From the NCBI GenBank assembly GCA_052386455.1, contig JBQTKD010000082.1, positions 100,307 to 164,306 on the forward strand: a stretch of DNA of 64,000 nt. Reading direction: 5' to 3'. Below the pieces are notes generated by a model. That model was not told the origin of the DNA and made no database searches. It saw only the letters and a program-made list of their open reading frames with translations. Shown here piece after piece: positions 1 through 9,358 of the stretch (its first letter is position 1; the number at the start of each line of letters is the position of its first letter). The position numbers and the translations under genes were made by a program. Source of the stretch: JBQTKD01 sp052386455 (lineage in GTDB: Bacteria; Actinomycetota; Actinomycetes; Sporichthyales; Sporichthyaceae).

Positions 1-1848
<1,848 letters not shown>

Positions 1849-1862
<14 letters not shown>

Positions 1863-2982
1863 GCACGTTCCCCTTAGCAGTCATGAGCTCGGCGAAGCGG
1901 TCGAACAGATAGCCGGCGTCGTGCGGACCGGCCGCCGCCTCCGGGTGGTACTGCACCGAGAAGGCCGGACGGTCGAGGCAGCGGACGCCCTCGACGACGT
2001 CGTCGTTGAGGCAGACGTGGCTCACTTCCGCGCGCCCGTAGGCGGTTTCGACGGCGCCTTCGCGCGGGGCGTCGACGGCGAAGCCGTGGTTGTGCGCGGT
2101 GATCTCCACCTTGCCGGTGGTGCGGTCCATGACCGGCTGGTTGATGCCGCGGTGACCGAAGCGCAGCTTGTACGTCCCGAAGCCCAGCGCGCGGCCGAGG
2201 ATCTGGTTGCCGAAGCAGATGCCGAACAACGGCACCCGCTCGTCCAGAATGCCGCGGGCGATGTCGACGGCGTAGTCCGCGACGCCGGGGTCGCCGGGGC
2301 CGTTGGAGAGGAACACCCCGTCCGGGTCGAGCGCGAGGATCTCGGCGGCCGTCGCGGTGGCGGGCACGACGTGGACCTCGATGCCGCGCTGCGCCATGCG
2401 ATGCGGGGTCATCGCCTTGATGCCGAGGTCCACGGCCACCACGGTGAACTTCTTCGGGCCGATCGCCTCGACGACGTACGGCTCGGGAGTCGAGACCTCC
2501 TTGGCGAGGTCGGCGCCGAGCATGTCCGGGCTCTGCAGGACCCGCTTGTGCAGCGACGCGAAATCCGTGTCCTCGCTGGAGATCCCGACCCGCATCGCGC
2601 CGGAGTTGCGCAGGTGCAGAGTCAGCGCGCGGGTGTCGATGCCGGAGATCCCGACGACGCCCTGCTCCTCGAGGTCCTGCTCCAAGGGCTTCTTCGAGCG
2701 CCAGTTGCTCGGGACGCGAGCGGGATCGCGCACGACGTACCCGGCCACCCAGACCCTGCGCGACTCCGGGTCCTCGTCGTTCACGCCGGTGTTGCCCACG
2801 TGCGGAGCCGTCATCACGACGACCTGCTTGTGGTAGCTCGGGTCGGTCAGCGTTTCCTGATACCCCGTCATGCCGGTGGAAAACACGGCCTCGCCGAAGG
2901 TCTCGCCGGTGTGCCCGTAGGCCTCGCCGCGGAACGACCGCCCGTCCTCGAGCACCAGCAGCGCGGGACTCCGCCGCCTCAT
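1849..2982 (-). CDS. carA: carbamoyl-phosphate synthase small subunit
   Basis: This is the glutaminase subunit (377 aa), which hydrolyses glutamine and channels ammonia to CarB. The N-terminal CPSase small-chain domain (about residues 1-150) is followed by a class I glutamine amidotransferase domain. The nucleophile Cys sits in LFGICFGNQ near residue 256, and the catalytic His is in QYHPEA near residue 347. Length and architecture match the family. It is fourth in the pyr operon and overlaps carB by 14 bp. The 196-bp gap to pyrC upstream is long for this operon and holds two copies of a palindromic repeat instead of a gene. Confidence 0.97.
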
Positions 2983-3030
2983 CGCGTCACTTCCGATCTC
3001 CGAGTGCCTTCTTGTCGTCCGGAAAATCCG

Positions 3031-3087
3031 CTTGTCGTACTGTCAGTGGTACGACAAGCGCGGCTACCGGATGACATCCGATAGCGG
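3031..3087. repeat. 57-bp two-palindrome repeat, copy 1
   Basis: The copy opens with a perfect 10-bp inverted repeat, CTTGTCGTAC with an 8-nt loop and GTACGACAAG. A linker CGCGGCTA follows, then a second palindrome centred on CGGATGACATCCG and flanked by CTA and TAG. The same layout recurs at 3115 and 52078. It lies in the pyrC-carA gap. It looks like a REP-type or small non-autonomous element; no coding function is apparent. Confidence 0.75.
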
Positions 3088-3114
3088 AGCGCCGGTTGTC
3101 GTCCCGAAGCCACC

Positions 3115-3171
3115 CTTGTCGTGCCGCCAGTGGTGCGACAAGCGCGGCTAGGGGATGTCATCCGACAGCGG
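3115..3171. repeat. 57-bp two-palindrome repeat, copy 2
   Basis: This is the same architecture as the copy at 3031, starting 84 bp after it. The first hairpin is CTTGTCG...CGACAAG, with inner bases that would pair as G-U in RNA. The second palindrome is centred on GGATGTCATCC. The inner stem differs from the other copies while the outer stem is kept. It ends 7 bp before the pyrC stop codon region. Confidence 0.75.
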
Positions 3172-3178
3172 GGGGCGG

Positions 3179-4465
3179 TCATGCGAGCTTCCCGTCGAGG
3201 ACTGTTGCCTTGCCACGCAGGAAGGTGGCGATCACGGAGCCGGGCACGGTGCGCTCCCGGTAGGGGGTGTTGCGGCTGCGCGAGGCGAGCGCGTCGCGGT
3301 CCACGGTCCACGGCGCCGCCGGGTCGTAGAGGACGACGTTCGCCGGCGCGTCGACGACCAGGCCGCGGCCGTGGCCGTCGACCCGGCCGATCCGCGCCGG
3401 GCGGGTGGACATGCGGTCGGCAACGCCCGTCCAGTCCAGGAGGCCGGTGTCCACCATCGTCTGCTGCACGATCGGCAGCGCGGTTTCGAGGCCGAGCATG
3501 CCCATGGCCGCGGCGGCCCACTCGCAGTCCTTGTCCTCGTCCGGGTGCGGCGCGTGGTCGGTGGCGACGCAGTCGATGGTGCCGTCGGCCAGTCCTTCGC
3601 GCAGCGCCTCGACGTCGGCCTGCGTGCGCAGCGGCGGGTTCACCTTGTAGATGGGGTCGTAGCTGCGGACGAGTTCCTCGGTGAGCACGAGGTGATGCGG
3701 CGTCACTTCGGCGGTGACGTCCCAGCCCTTGGACTTCGCCCAGCGGATCAGGTCCACCGAACCGGCGGTCGAAACGTGGCACACGTGCAGGCGCGAGCCG
3801 ACGTGCGCGGCGAGCAGACAGTCGCGGGCGATGATCGCCTCCTCCGCGACGGCGGGCCAACCCCCGAGGCCCAGGATTCCGGAGAGTTCGCCCTCGTTCA
3901 TCTGGGCGCCGGCGGTGAGGCGCGGCTCCTGGGAGTGCTGGGCCACGACGCCGTCGAAGGCCTTCACGTACTCCAGCGCCCGGCGCATCAGGACGGCGTC
4001 GTGGACGCAGTGCCCGTCGTCGGAGAAAACCCTTACCTGAGCGTGGGATTCGGCCATCGCGCCGAGCTCGGCGAGCATCTCGCCCTTGAGCCCGACGGTG
4101 ACCGCGCCCACCGGACGGACGTCGGCGTACCCGTGCTCCTGCCCGAGGCGCCACACCTGCTCGACGACACCGGCGGTGTCCGCGGTCGGCGAGGTGTTCG
4201 CCATCGCGTGTACGGCGGTAAACCCGCCGAGCGCGGCGGCGCGCGTGCCGGACAGCACGGTCTCGGCGTCCTCACGGCCGGGCTCCCGCAGGTGCGTGTG
4301 CAGGTCCACCAGGCCCGGTAGGGCGATCAGGCCGTCGGCCTCGATCACGGTGGCGCCGGAAGCGGAGAGGCCGCTCCCGATCTCTGCGATGCGACCCTCG
4401 GCGAGGAGGAGATCGGTGGGATCCCCGCCCAGCACACGGGCACCCCTAATCAAGTACGAACTCAT
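3179..4465 (-). CDS. pyrC: dihydroorotase
   Basis: Dihydroorotase (428 aa) cyclises carbamoyl aspartate to dihydroorotate, the third step of pyrimidine synthesis. The type I amidohydrolase fold is shown by the metal-binding LVDLHTHLREPG with His56 and His58, the CHVSTAG segment, and DCVATDHAPH near the C-terminus, which carries the catalytic Asp. The ATG at 4465 is chosen because it overlaps the pyrB stop as ATGA, and MSSYLIRGARVL matches the family start. It is cotranslated with pyrB and precedes carA. Confidence 0.97.
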   Translation of the reverse strand: MSSYLIRGARVLGGDPTDLLLAEGRIAEIGSGLSASGATVIEADGLIALPGLVDLHTHLREPGREDAETVLSGTRAAALGGFTAVHAMANTSPTADTAGVVEQVWRLGQEHGYADVRPVGAVTVGLKGEMLAELGAMAESHAQVRVFSDDGHCVHDAVLMRRALEYVKAFDGVVAQHSQEPRLTAGAQMNEGELSGILGLGGWPAVAEEAIIARDCLLAAHVGSRLHVCHVSTAGSVDLIRWAKSKGWDVTAEVTPHHLVLTEELVRSYDPIYKVNPPLRTQADVEALREGLADGTIDCVATDHAPHPDEDKDCEWAAAAMGMLGLETALPIVQQTMVDTGLLDWTGVADRMSTRPARIGRVDGHGRGLVVDAPANVVLYDPAAPWTVDRDALASRSRNTPYRERTVPGSVIATFLRGKATVLDGKLA

Positions 4466-5397
4466 GCACCCTCTCCTGCGATGTCGCTGCCGGACAGCAG
4501 CATGTACAGCACGGCCATGCGCACGCTCACGCCGTTGGTGACCTGTTCGACGATCGTGGAGCGGGCCGAGTCCGCGACCGCGGCGGTGATCTCCATGCCG
4601 CGGTTCATCGGGCCCGGGTGCATGATGATCGCGTGCTCCGGCATTTGCGCCATCCGACCGGAGTGCAGGCCGTACCGGCGCGAATACTCCCGCGCACTGG
4701 GGAAGAACGCCGCGTCCATTCGCTCGTTCTGAACTCGCAGCATCATCACGACGTCGGACTTCGGAATCTCCGCATCCAGGTCGTAGGAGACCGAGCACGG
4801 CCAGGTCTGCACGCCCACCGGCAGCAGCGTCGGCGGCGCGACGAGCGTGACGTGCGCGCCGAGCGTGTGCAGCAGCAACACGTTCGAGCGGGCGACGCGG
4901 CTGTGCAGAATGTCGCCGACGATGCAGACCCGCGCGTCCTCCAGCGACCCGAGCCGCGAGCGCATCGTGAACGCGTCGAGCAGCGCCTGGGTCGGGTGCT
5001 CGTGGGTGCCGTCGCCTGCGTTCACGACCGAACCCCGAATCCACCCGGAGGTCGCCAGCCGGTGCGGCGCACCGGAGGCGTGGTGGCGGACGACGACGGC
5101 GTCCGCGCCCATGGCCTCCAGCGTCAACGCGGTGTCCTTGAGACTTTCGCCCTTGGAGACCGACGAGCCCTTGGCGGCGAAGTTGATGACGTCCGCCGAG
5201 AGGCGCTTGGCCGCGAGCTCGAACGAGGTACGGGTGCGGGTGGAGTCCTCGTAGAAGAGGTTGACCACGGTCCGCCCGCGCAGCGTCGGGAGCTTCTTGA
5301 TGGGCCGATCGGCCAGCCGCGCCAGTTCGGCCGCGGTGTCGAGGACCTGGATCGCTTCGTCGCGGCTCAGATCGGCCGCGGAGAGCAGGTGCTTCAC
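4462..5397 (-). CDS. pyrB: aspartate carbamoyltransferase catalytic subunit
   Basis: This 311-aa enzyme condenses carbamoyl phosphate with aspartate, the committed step of UMP synthesis. The carbamoyl-phosphate loop STRTRTSFE is at residues 52-60, VVRHHASGAPHRLA follows in mid-protein, and HPGPMNRGMEI is near residue 265, all diagnostic. No regulatory pyrI subunit is present, as is usual in bacteria that control the operon through PyrR. The start codon overlaps the pyrR stop by 4 bp and the stop overlaps pyrC by 4 bp, so the three genes form one tightly coupled unit. Confidence 0.98.
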   Translation of the reverse strand: MKHLLSAADLSRDEAIQVLDTAAELARLADRPIKKLPTLRGRTVVNLFYEDSTRTRTSFELAAKRLSADVINFAAKGSSVSKGESLKDTALTLEAMGADAVVVRHHASGAPHRLATSGWIRGSVVNAGDGTHEHPTQALLDAFTMRSRLGSLEDARVCIVGDILHSRVARSNVLLLHTLGAHVTLVAPPTLLPVGVQTWPCSVSYDLDAEIPKSDVVMMLRVQNERMDAAFFPSAREYSRRYGLHSGRMAQMPEHAIIMHPGPMNRGMEITAAVADSARSTIVEQVTNGVSVRMAVLYMLLSGSDIAGEGA

Positions 5398-5939
5398 TTT
5401 TTCGTCCCGAGCAACACGGCGTCCATGCCGTCGACCTCCTCGAGTCGTACCCCGACGGATTCCGCGTGCGAGGTCGGCAGGTTCTTGCCGACGTAGTCCG
5501 CACGGATCGGCAGCTCGCGGTGGCCGCGGTCGACGAGCACGGCGAGCTGGACGGCCTTGGGCCGGCCCAGGTCGTGCAGGGCGTCGAGGGCGGCGCGGAT
5601 GGTGCGCCCGGACATCAGGACGTCGTCGACGAGGACCACGACGGCGCCGTCCACCCCGCTGGCCGGCACCGATGTCGGCGAGGGAGAACGAGCGGGGCGC
5701 AGCGCGATGTCGTCGCGGTACATGGTGGTGTCCAGCGACCCGACGGGGACCTCGCCGCCCTCGACCTCCGCGATGCGCTCCGCGAGGCGATGGGCCAGCG
5801 CCACGCCGCGGGTGGGGATGCCGAGAAGAACGATCTCGCGAGAGCCCTTGTTGCGCTCGAGAATCTCGTGCGCGATGCGAGTCAACGCCCGACGAATGTC
5901 GGCCGACTCGAGCACCGGACGGCCAGCGGGTACAGACAT
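5394..5939 (-). CDS. pyrR: bifunctional pyr operon RNA-binding regulator / uracil phosphoribosyltransferase
   Basis: PyrR (181 aa) binds a hairpin in pyr leader RNA when UMP is plentiful and also has UPRTase activity. The PRPP-binding loop VVLVDDVLMSGRTIRAALD covers about residues 101-119, and the N-terminal DIRRALTRIAHEI helix is typical. It is the first gene of the operon. Its own leader carries a match to the PyrR binding loop just before the ribosome binding site, so it probably represses translation of its own mRNA. ATG 5939 is preceded by AAGGGG about 12 nt upstream. Confidence 0.97.
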   Translation of the reverse strand: MSVPAGRPVLESADIRRALTRIAHEILERNKGSREIVLLGIPTRGVALAHRLAERIAEVEGGEVPVGSLDTTMYRDDIALRPARSPSPTSVPASGVDGAVVVLVDDVLMSGRTIRAALDALHDLGRPKAVQLAVLVDRGHRELPIRADYVGKNLPTSHAESVGVRLEEVDGMDAVLLGTKK

Positions 5940-5955
5940 CTAGAGCTATCCCCTT

Positions 5956-5976
5956 CCCCGCCTCTCTGGACGGGCT
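5956..5976 (-). promoter_or_regulatory. predicted PyrR RNA-binding hairpin in the pyr leader
   Basis: Read on the minus strand, the leader contains GTCCAGAGAGGC inside a short CCCG/CGGG stem. This matches the conserved PyrR binding loop (UCC-N-G-N-GAGG). The element ends next to the purine-rich AAGGGG ribosome binding site of pyrR. No intrinsic terminator follows, so the layout fits translational repression, as known in mycobacteria, more than transcription attenuation. The sequence match is direct; the mechanism is inferred. Confidence 0.75.
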
Positions 5977-6030
5977 TTAAAGGTGGACTGCGTTCTCCAG
6001 ACCCTATCAGCGCCGTGGGACCGTAGCGGC

Positions 6031-6831
6031 GTGTCGACAGCACTCGGCCGGCGCCGGAGCCCCGGCCCGGCCTTCGTGGCCGGGGCGTCGGTCGGCGTGC
6101 TCGGCGGCATGATCGGGCTGGGCGGCGCGGAGTTCCGGCTCCCCATTCTGTTGCTGGTGTTCGGCTTCGTGGCGTTGCACGCAGTCGTCCTCAACAAGGC
6201 GATGAGCCTGGTCGTCGTGGCAGCCGCGATCCCCGCTCGGCTCGCGGCCGTTCCGCCGGGATCCGTCGCAGCCCAGTGGGACGTGGCCCTGAACCTGCTG
6301 GCGGGAAGCCTGGTCGGCGCCTGGGTCGGTGCAACCTGGGCGGTCCGGATGCGGACCGCCGCGCTGTATCGACTCATCGCGGTACTGCTCGTCGCCATCG
6401 CGATCGTCCTGGCGGCCGAGCACACGGGCTCGGTGAGCCACCTCGCCTTGGACCCCGTTCCACGCGCGGTCGCAGGAGTGGTCTTCGGCACGGCCATCGG
6501 GATCGTGGCCGCCGTCATGGGCGTGGCCGGCGGGGAACTACTGATCCCGACGCTGGTGCTGCTCTACGGACTCGAGGTGAAGCTGGCGGGCAGCGTCTCG
6601 CTCGCCGTCTCGCTGCCGACGATGCTCGTCGCCGTCGCTCGCTACAGCCGAGACCAGAGCTTCGGGGTCCTGAAGGCGAACCGACACTTCGTGCTGATCA
6701 TGGCGCTCGGCTCGGTCGCGGGCGCGATGCTCGGCGGCCTGCTCCTCGGCGTCGTTCCCGAGACGGTTCTCATTCCGCTGCTGTGCGGCCTGCTGATCGC
6801 CTCGTCGTGCAAGGTCTGGCGGCACACCTAG
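6031..6831 (+). CDS. TSUP-family (TauE/SafE) membrane transporter
   Basis: This is a hydrophobic protein of about 266 aa from the sulfite-exporter TauE/SafE superfamily. Such transporters move sulfur-containing anions or other small organic anions. It shows the internally duplicated family motif: GMIGLGGAEFRLPILL near the N-terminus and GVAGGELLIPTLVLLYG after the midpoint, with about eight hydrophobic segments. GTG 6031 is preferred because the upstream in-frame ATG at 5983 would push the coding region into the divergent pyrR promoter; that longer form remains possible. The substrate cannot be told from sequence, and the neighbours give no strong hint. Confidence 0.8.
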   Translation: MSTALGRRRSPGPAFVAGASVGVLGGMIGLGGAEFRLPILLLVFGFVALHAVVLNKAMSLVVVAAAIPARLAAVPPGSVAAQWDVALNLLAGSLVGAWVGATWAVRMRTAALYRLIAVLLVAIAIVLAAEHTGSVSHLALDPVPRAVAGVVFGTAIGIVAAVMGVAGGELLIPTLVLLYGLEVKLAGSVSLAVSLPTMLVAVARYSRDQSFGVLKANRHFVLIMALGSVAGAMLGGLLLGVVPETVLIPLLCGLLIASSCKVWRHT

Positions 6832-6840
6832 CGCGGTACA

Positions 6841-6856
6841 GAATGTAAAGACATTC
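6841..6856. promoter_or_regulatory. inverted repeat, probable operator of the toxin-antitoxin pair
   Basis: GAATGT-AAAG-ACATTC is a 6-bp inverted repeat with a 4-nt spacer, 27 bp upstream of the antitoxin ATG. Ribbon-helix-helix antitoxins bind such sites to repress their own operon; the assignment here is inferred from position. Confidence 0.55.
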
Positions 6857-6882
6857 GTAGAGCCGGTGCCTACACTGCCTGC

Positions 6883-7125
6883 ATGCCCTCTCGTTCCCTC
6901 AACATCCGCATCGACGACGAAGTCGACGCCGCCATCGCTCGCCTCCGGCAAAGCGCAGGCGCGGTGTCCGCGTCCGAAGTCGTTCGTCGGGCGATCCTCG
7001 ACGCCGACCGAGCCCGCCTCCGCGAACAGATGCGTGCCGACGCCGCAGCCCTCATGGCCGACCCGGACGAGGTCGCCGAGACCATGCGCGTGAACGCCGA
7101 GATGGACGAGCATCGTGCGTGGTGA
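6883..7125 (+). CDS. ribbon-helix-helix antitoxin, MazE-like
   Basis: This small protein (80 aa) has an N-terminal ribbon-helix-helix pattern, SLNIRIDDEVDAAIARL followed by SASEVVRRAIL. Its C-terminal half is charged and probably disordered, the part that usually wraps the toxin. Its stop overlaps the start of a MazF/PemK-family toxin by 11 bp, the standard antitoxin-first arrangement. An inverted repeat upstream suggests autoregulation. It is expected to neutralise the downstream ribonuclease in the cytoplasm. The fold is clear from the pattern; the pairing rests on gene order. Confidence 0.8.
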   Translation: MPSRSLNIRIDDEVDAAIARLRQSAGAVSASEVVRRAILDADRARLREQMRADAAALMADPDEVAETMRVNAEMDEHRAW

Positions 7126-7426
7126 CGTCTACGAGCTGAAGTCGATCAAGGGCGCCAAAGGCCACGAGCAGCAGGGGCGGCGCTACTGCGTGATCGTCCA
7201 AGCGAGCGATCTGCCCCTGTCGACGGTGCTGGTGGTGCCGACGTCGCAGAGCGCCAAGCCCAACCAGACCTTCCGTCCCGGCCTGCAGTTCGGCTCCACG
7301 ACCGCGCTGGTAGACCAACTCACCGCCGTGGACGTCGAACGATCGCTGGGACGCATGGTGGGCCGCATCCCGCTCGCCGACCTGCAGTCCATCGAGGTCG
7401 CGATGAAGCTGGTGTTGGAGTTGTGA
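7115..7426 (+). CDS. mazF: MazF/PemK-family endoribonuclease toxin
   Basis: This 103-aa PemK/MazF-fold protein is predicted to cleave mRNA at short specific sequences when freed from its antitoxin. It starts MRGDVYELKSIKG, carries the RRYCVIVQASDLPLSTVLVVPTS core strand pattern, and ends with TAVDVERSLGRMVGRI, where the family has its conserved Asp/Arg region. GTG 7115 overlaps the antitoxin by 11 bp. The cleavage sequence cannot be predicted. The gene is convergent with a ynfA-like gene and has only 9 bp to spare. Confidence 0.88.
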   Translation: MRGDVYELKSIKGAKGHEQQGRRYCVIVQASDLPLSTVLVVPTSQSAKPNQTFRPGLQFGSTTALVDQLTAVDVERSLGRMVGRIPLADLQSIEVAMKLVLEL

Positions 7427-7435
7427 CCCGTCGCG

Positions 7436-7774
7436 CTACACGGCAGGGCGCGGCGCGTACATGATCACCGCAACCCCGGCCAGGCAGATCGTCGCGCCGA
7501 CGACGTCCCAGCGGTCCGGCCTGTAGCCGTCCAGCGCCATGCCCCACAGCAGCGAGCCCGCGACGAACACTCCGCCGTAGGCCGCGAGGATGCGCCCGAA
7601 CTGGGCGTCGGGCTGCAGGGTGGCGACGAAGCCGTAGATCCCGAGGGCGATCACGCCGAGACCCATCCACACCCAGCCCTTGTGCTCGCGCACGCCCTGC
7701 CACACCAGCCACGCGCCGCCGATCTCGGCGAGCGCGGCGGCGACGAACAGGGCGATGGAGCGCGCGGTGGTCAT
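7436..7774 (-). CDS. YnfA/UPF0060 small membrane protein
   Basis: This is a four-helix membrane protein of 112 aa, the usual size for the YnfA (UPF0060) family, which is distantly related to small multidrug transporters. Motifs LAEIGGAWLVWQG, GIYGFVATLQPDAQFGRILAAYGGVFVAGSL (positions about 50-80) and DRWDVVGA are characteristic. The family's substrate is not settled; some members affect dye or drug sensitivity. It sits 12 bp downstream of arsC on the same strand and may be cotranscribed with the arsenic genes, but a role in arsenic handling is only a guess by association. Confidence 0.88.
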   Translation of the reverse strand: MTTARSIALFVAAALAEIGGAWLVWQGVREHKGWVWMGLGVIALGIYGFVATLQPDAQFGRILAAYGGVFVAGSLLWGMALDGYRPDRWDVVGATICLAGVAVIMYAPRPAV

Positions 7775-7786
7775 GCGCTCAGTCTT

Positions 7787-8188
7787 TCAAGCCAGCAGAT
7801 CCTTCAGGAGCGCCTCGATGCGGGCGCGGATCTGATCCCGGATCACTCGCACGGGTTCGATGCCCTGGCCGGCCGGGTCCTCGAGGGCCCAGTCCTCGTA
7901 CCGCTTGCCGGGGAAGATCGGGCAGGCGTCCCCGCAGCCCATGGTGACGACGACGTCGGAGGCCGCCACCGCCTCGGCGGTCAGGATCTTCGGAGTGGCC
8001 GCCGTGATGTCGATACCGACCTCGCGCATCGCCTCGACGGCGACGGGATTGACCTCGTCCTTCGGCGCCGAGCCGGCGGAGCGGACCTCGACCCGCTCGC
8101 CGGCGAGGTGGGTCAACCAGCCGGCCGCCATCTGGGACCGGCCGGCGTTGTGCACGCACACGAACAGGACACTGGGCCTATCGGACAC
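7787..8188 (-). CDS. arsC: arsenate reductase, low-molecular-weight phosphatase type
   Basis: This 133-aa enzyme reduces arsenate to arsenite on the LMW protein tyrosine phosphatase fold. The CX5R loop is CVHNAGRS at Cys11-Arg17. The second and third redox cysteines are in MGCGDACPIF near residues 80-85, so all three cysteines needed for the thioredoxin-linked mechanism are present. GTG 8188 is chosen because it overlaps the end of the aquaporin gene by 11 bp and gives the normal family length; a longer open frame upstream is only the shadow of that gene. The product arsenite would leave through the adjacent channel. Confidence 0.93.
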   Translation of the reverse strand: MSDRPSVLFVCVHNAGRSQMAAGWLTHLAGERVEVRSAGSAPKDEVNPVAVEAMREVGIDITAATPKILTAEAVAASDVVVTMGCGDACPIFPGKRYEDWALEDPAGQGIEPVRVIRDQIRARIEALLKDLLA

Positions 8189-8903
8189 TGGGTTCCTCTC
8201 GGGGATCGAGCGATGGAACGACGACGTCCTCGGCGCCGCGAGCGGGATCGGGGTACAGCACGACGAGCAGGGCGAGGCCGAGCGCGCCGCCGAGGATCTG
8301 CGCGACCACGAAACCCGGGACCGACGCCGGCTCGATCCCGGCGAAGGTGTCGGTGAACGCACGCCCCACCGTCACCGCGGGGTTGGCGAACGAGGTCGAG
8401 GAGGTGAACCAGTAGGCCGCGCCGATGTACGCGCCCACCGCGGCCGGGGCAATCGCCGCGCGCCCCGAGCGAACCAGGGAGAAGATCAGGAAGACCAGGC
8501 CGCCGGTGGCGACCACTTCGCCCAGCAGCAGATTGGCGTCGGAGCGGTCCTTGCCGGAGAAGTTGACCAGGTCCACGTCGAACATCGCGTCGGCCAGGAT
8601 CGCGCCGGCGATGGCGCCGGCCGTCTGCGCGAGCGCGTAGACCGGGACGTCGCGACCGGGGCGGCCCTTGAGCAGCCAGTCCGCAACCGTCACGACCGGG
8701 TTGAAGTGCGCGCCGGAGACCGGACCGAAGGCCAGGATCAGCGCCCCCAGGCCGAGCGCGGTGACGAGGGAGTTCTCCAGCAGTTGCAGGCCGACGTCGT
8801 TGGGCGAGAGCTGCGTGGCCATGATGCCCGAGCCGACGACGACCGCGACCAGCATTGCCGTGCCGACGAACTCGGCGAGAGCGCGTCGCGGAAGGCTCAG
8901 CAT
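8178..8903 (-). CDS. aquaporin/MIP-family channel, probable arsenite exit route
   Basis: This six-helix channel protein (241 aa) has the two aquaporin half-helix motifs: HFNPVVTV (NPV in place of NPA) and FANPAVTV (canonical NPA). It lies between arsR and arsC with overlapping ends, in place of an ArsB or Acr3 pump. The same order is known for AqpS in Sinorhizobium, where the channel lets out arsenite produced by ArsC. The family call is certain. The arsenite role is inferred from context. ATG 8903 overlaps the arsR stop by 7 bp. Confidence 0.9.
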   Translation of the reverse strand: MLSLPRRALAEFVGTAMLVAVVVGSGIMATQLSPNDVGLQLLENSLVTALGLGALILAFGPVSGAHFNPVVTVADWLLKGRPGRDVPVYALAQTAGAIAGAILADAMFDVDLVNFSGKDRSDANLLLGEVVATGGLVFLIFSLVRSGRAAIAPAAVGAYIGAAYWFTSSTSFANPAVTVGRAFTDTFAGIEPASVPGFVVAQILGGALGLALLVVLYPDPARGAEDVVVPSLDPREEPSVR

Positions 8904-9250
8904 CGTCCGCTCCGAACGTCGGGGGCCGCGGCAAGCAGGGTGCACAGCGCGGCCAGCGCGTCTGGTACGACCCGGTAGTAGACCCAGCTCGCACGGCGCT
9001 CGGAGACGAGCAGGCCCGCGTCGCGCAGCACCTTGAGGTGGTGGGAGATCGTGGGCTGCGAGACGTCGAACTCCCCCGTCAGATCGCAGACGCACGCCTC
9101 GCCGTCGCCGTGCGAGGCGATGAGCGAGAACAGCCGCAGCCGCACCGGGTCGCCGAGCGCCTTGAAGGTCGCGGCCAGGTCGACCGCCTGTCCCTCGTCG
9201 AGCGGCGCTCGCGTCATGGGCGTGCAGCACTGCGCGTTGAGAAACTCCAC
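8897..9250 (-). CDS. arsR: ArsR-family metalloregulatory repressor
   Basis: This winged-helix repressor (about 117 aa) releases DNA on binding As(III) or a related soft metal. The helix-turn-helix is VSQPTISHHLKVLRDAGL. Just before it, EACVCDL places Cys53 and Cys55 as in the classic E. coli/R773 ArsR metal site. GTG 9250 is preceded by GGAGG at a good distance; an in-frame ATG at 9268 would add six residues. It is divergent from arsI, and a perfect inverted repeat lies between them, so it probably controls both directions. It heads arsR-aquaporin-arsC. Confidence 0.93.
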   Translation of the reverse strand: MEFLNAQCCTPMTRAPLDEGQAVDLAATFKALGDPVRLRLFSLIASHGDGEACVCDLTGEFDVSQPTISHHLKVLRDAGLLVSERRASWVYYRVVPDALAALCTLLAAAPDVRSGRC

Positions 9251-9284
9251 CGAGCCTCCATCGACCATCGTCGAATTCGTTCGC

Positions 9285-9308
9285 CATCGATATTGACATC
9301 TATCGATG
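9285..9308. promoter_or_regulatory. ArsR operator in the divergent arsR/arsI promoter
   Basis: CATCGATA - 8 nt - TATCGATG is a perfect 8-bp inverted repeat midway between arsR and arsI. TTGACATC lies inside the spacer and could serve as a -35 for arsI. Position and symmetry fit a dimeric ArsR site; binding itself is inferred. Confidence 0.7.
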
Positions 9309-9358
9309 TAGGTTGCAACCTCGGTCCAGGTGAACGTCCGGCTACAACGGGAGCGAGC

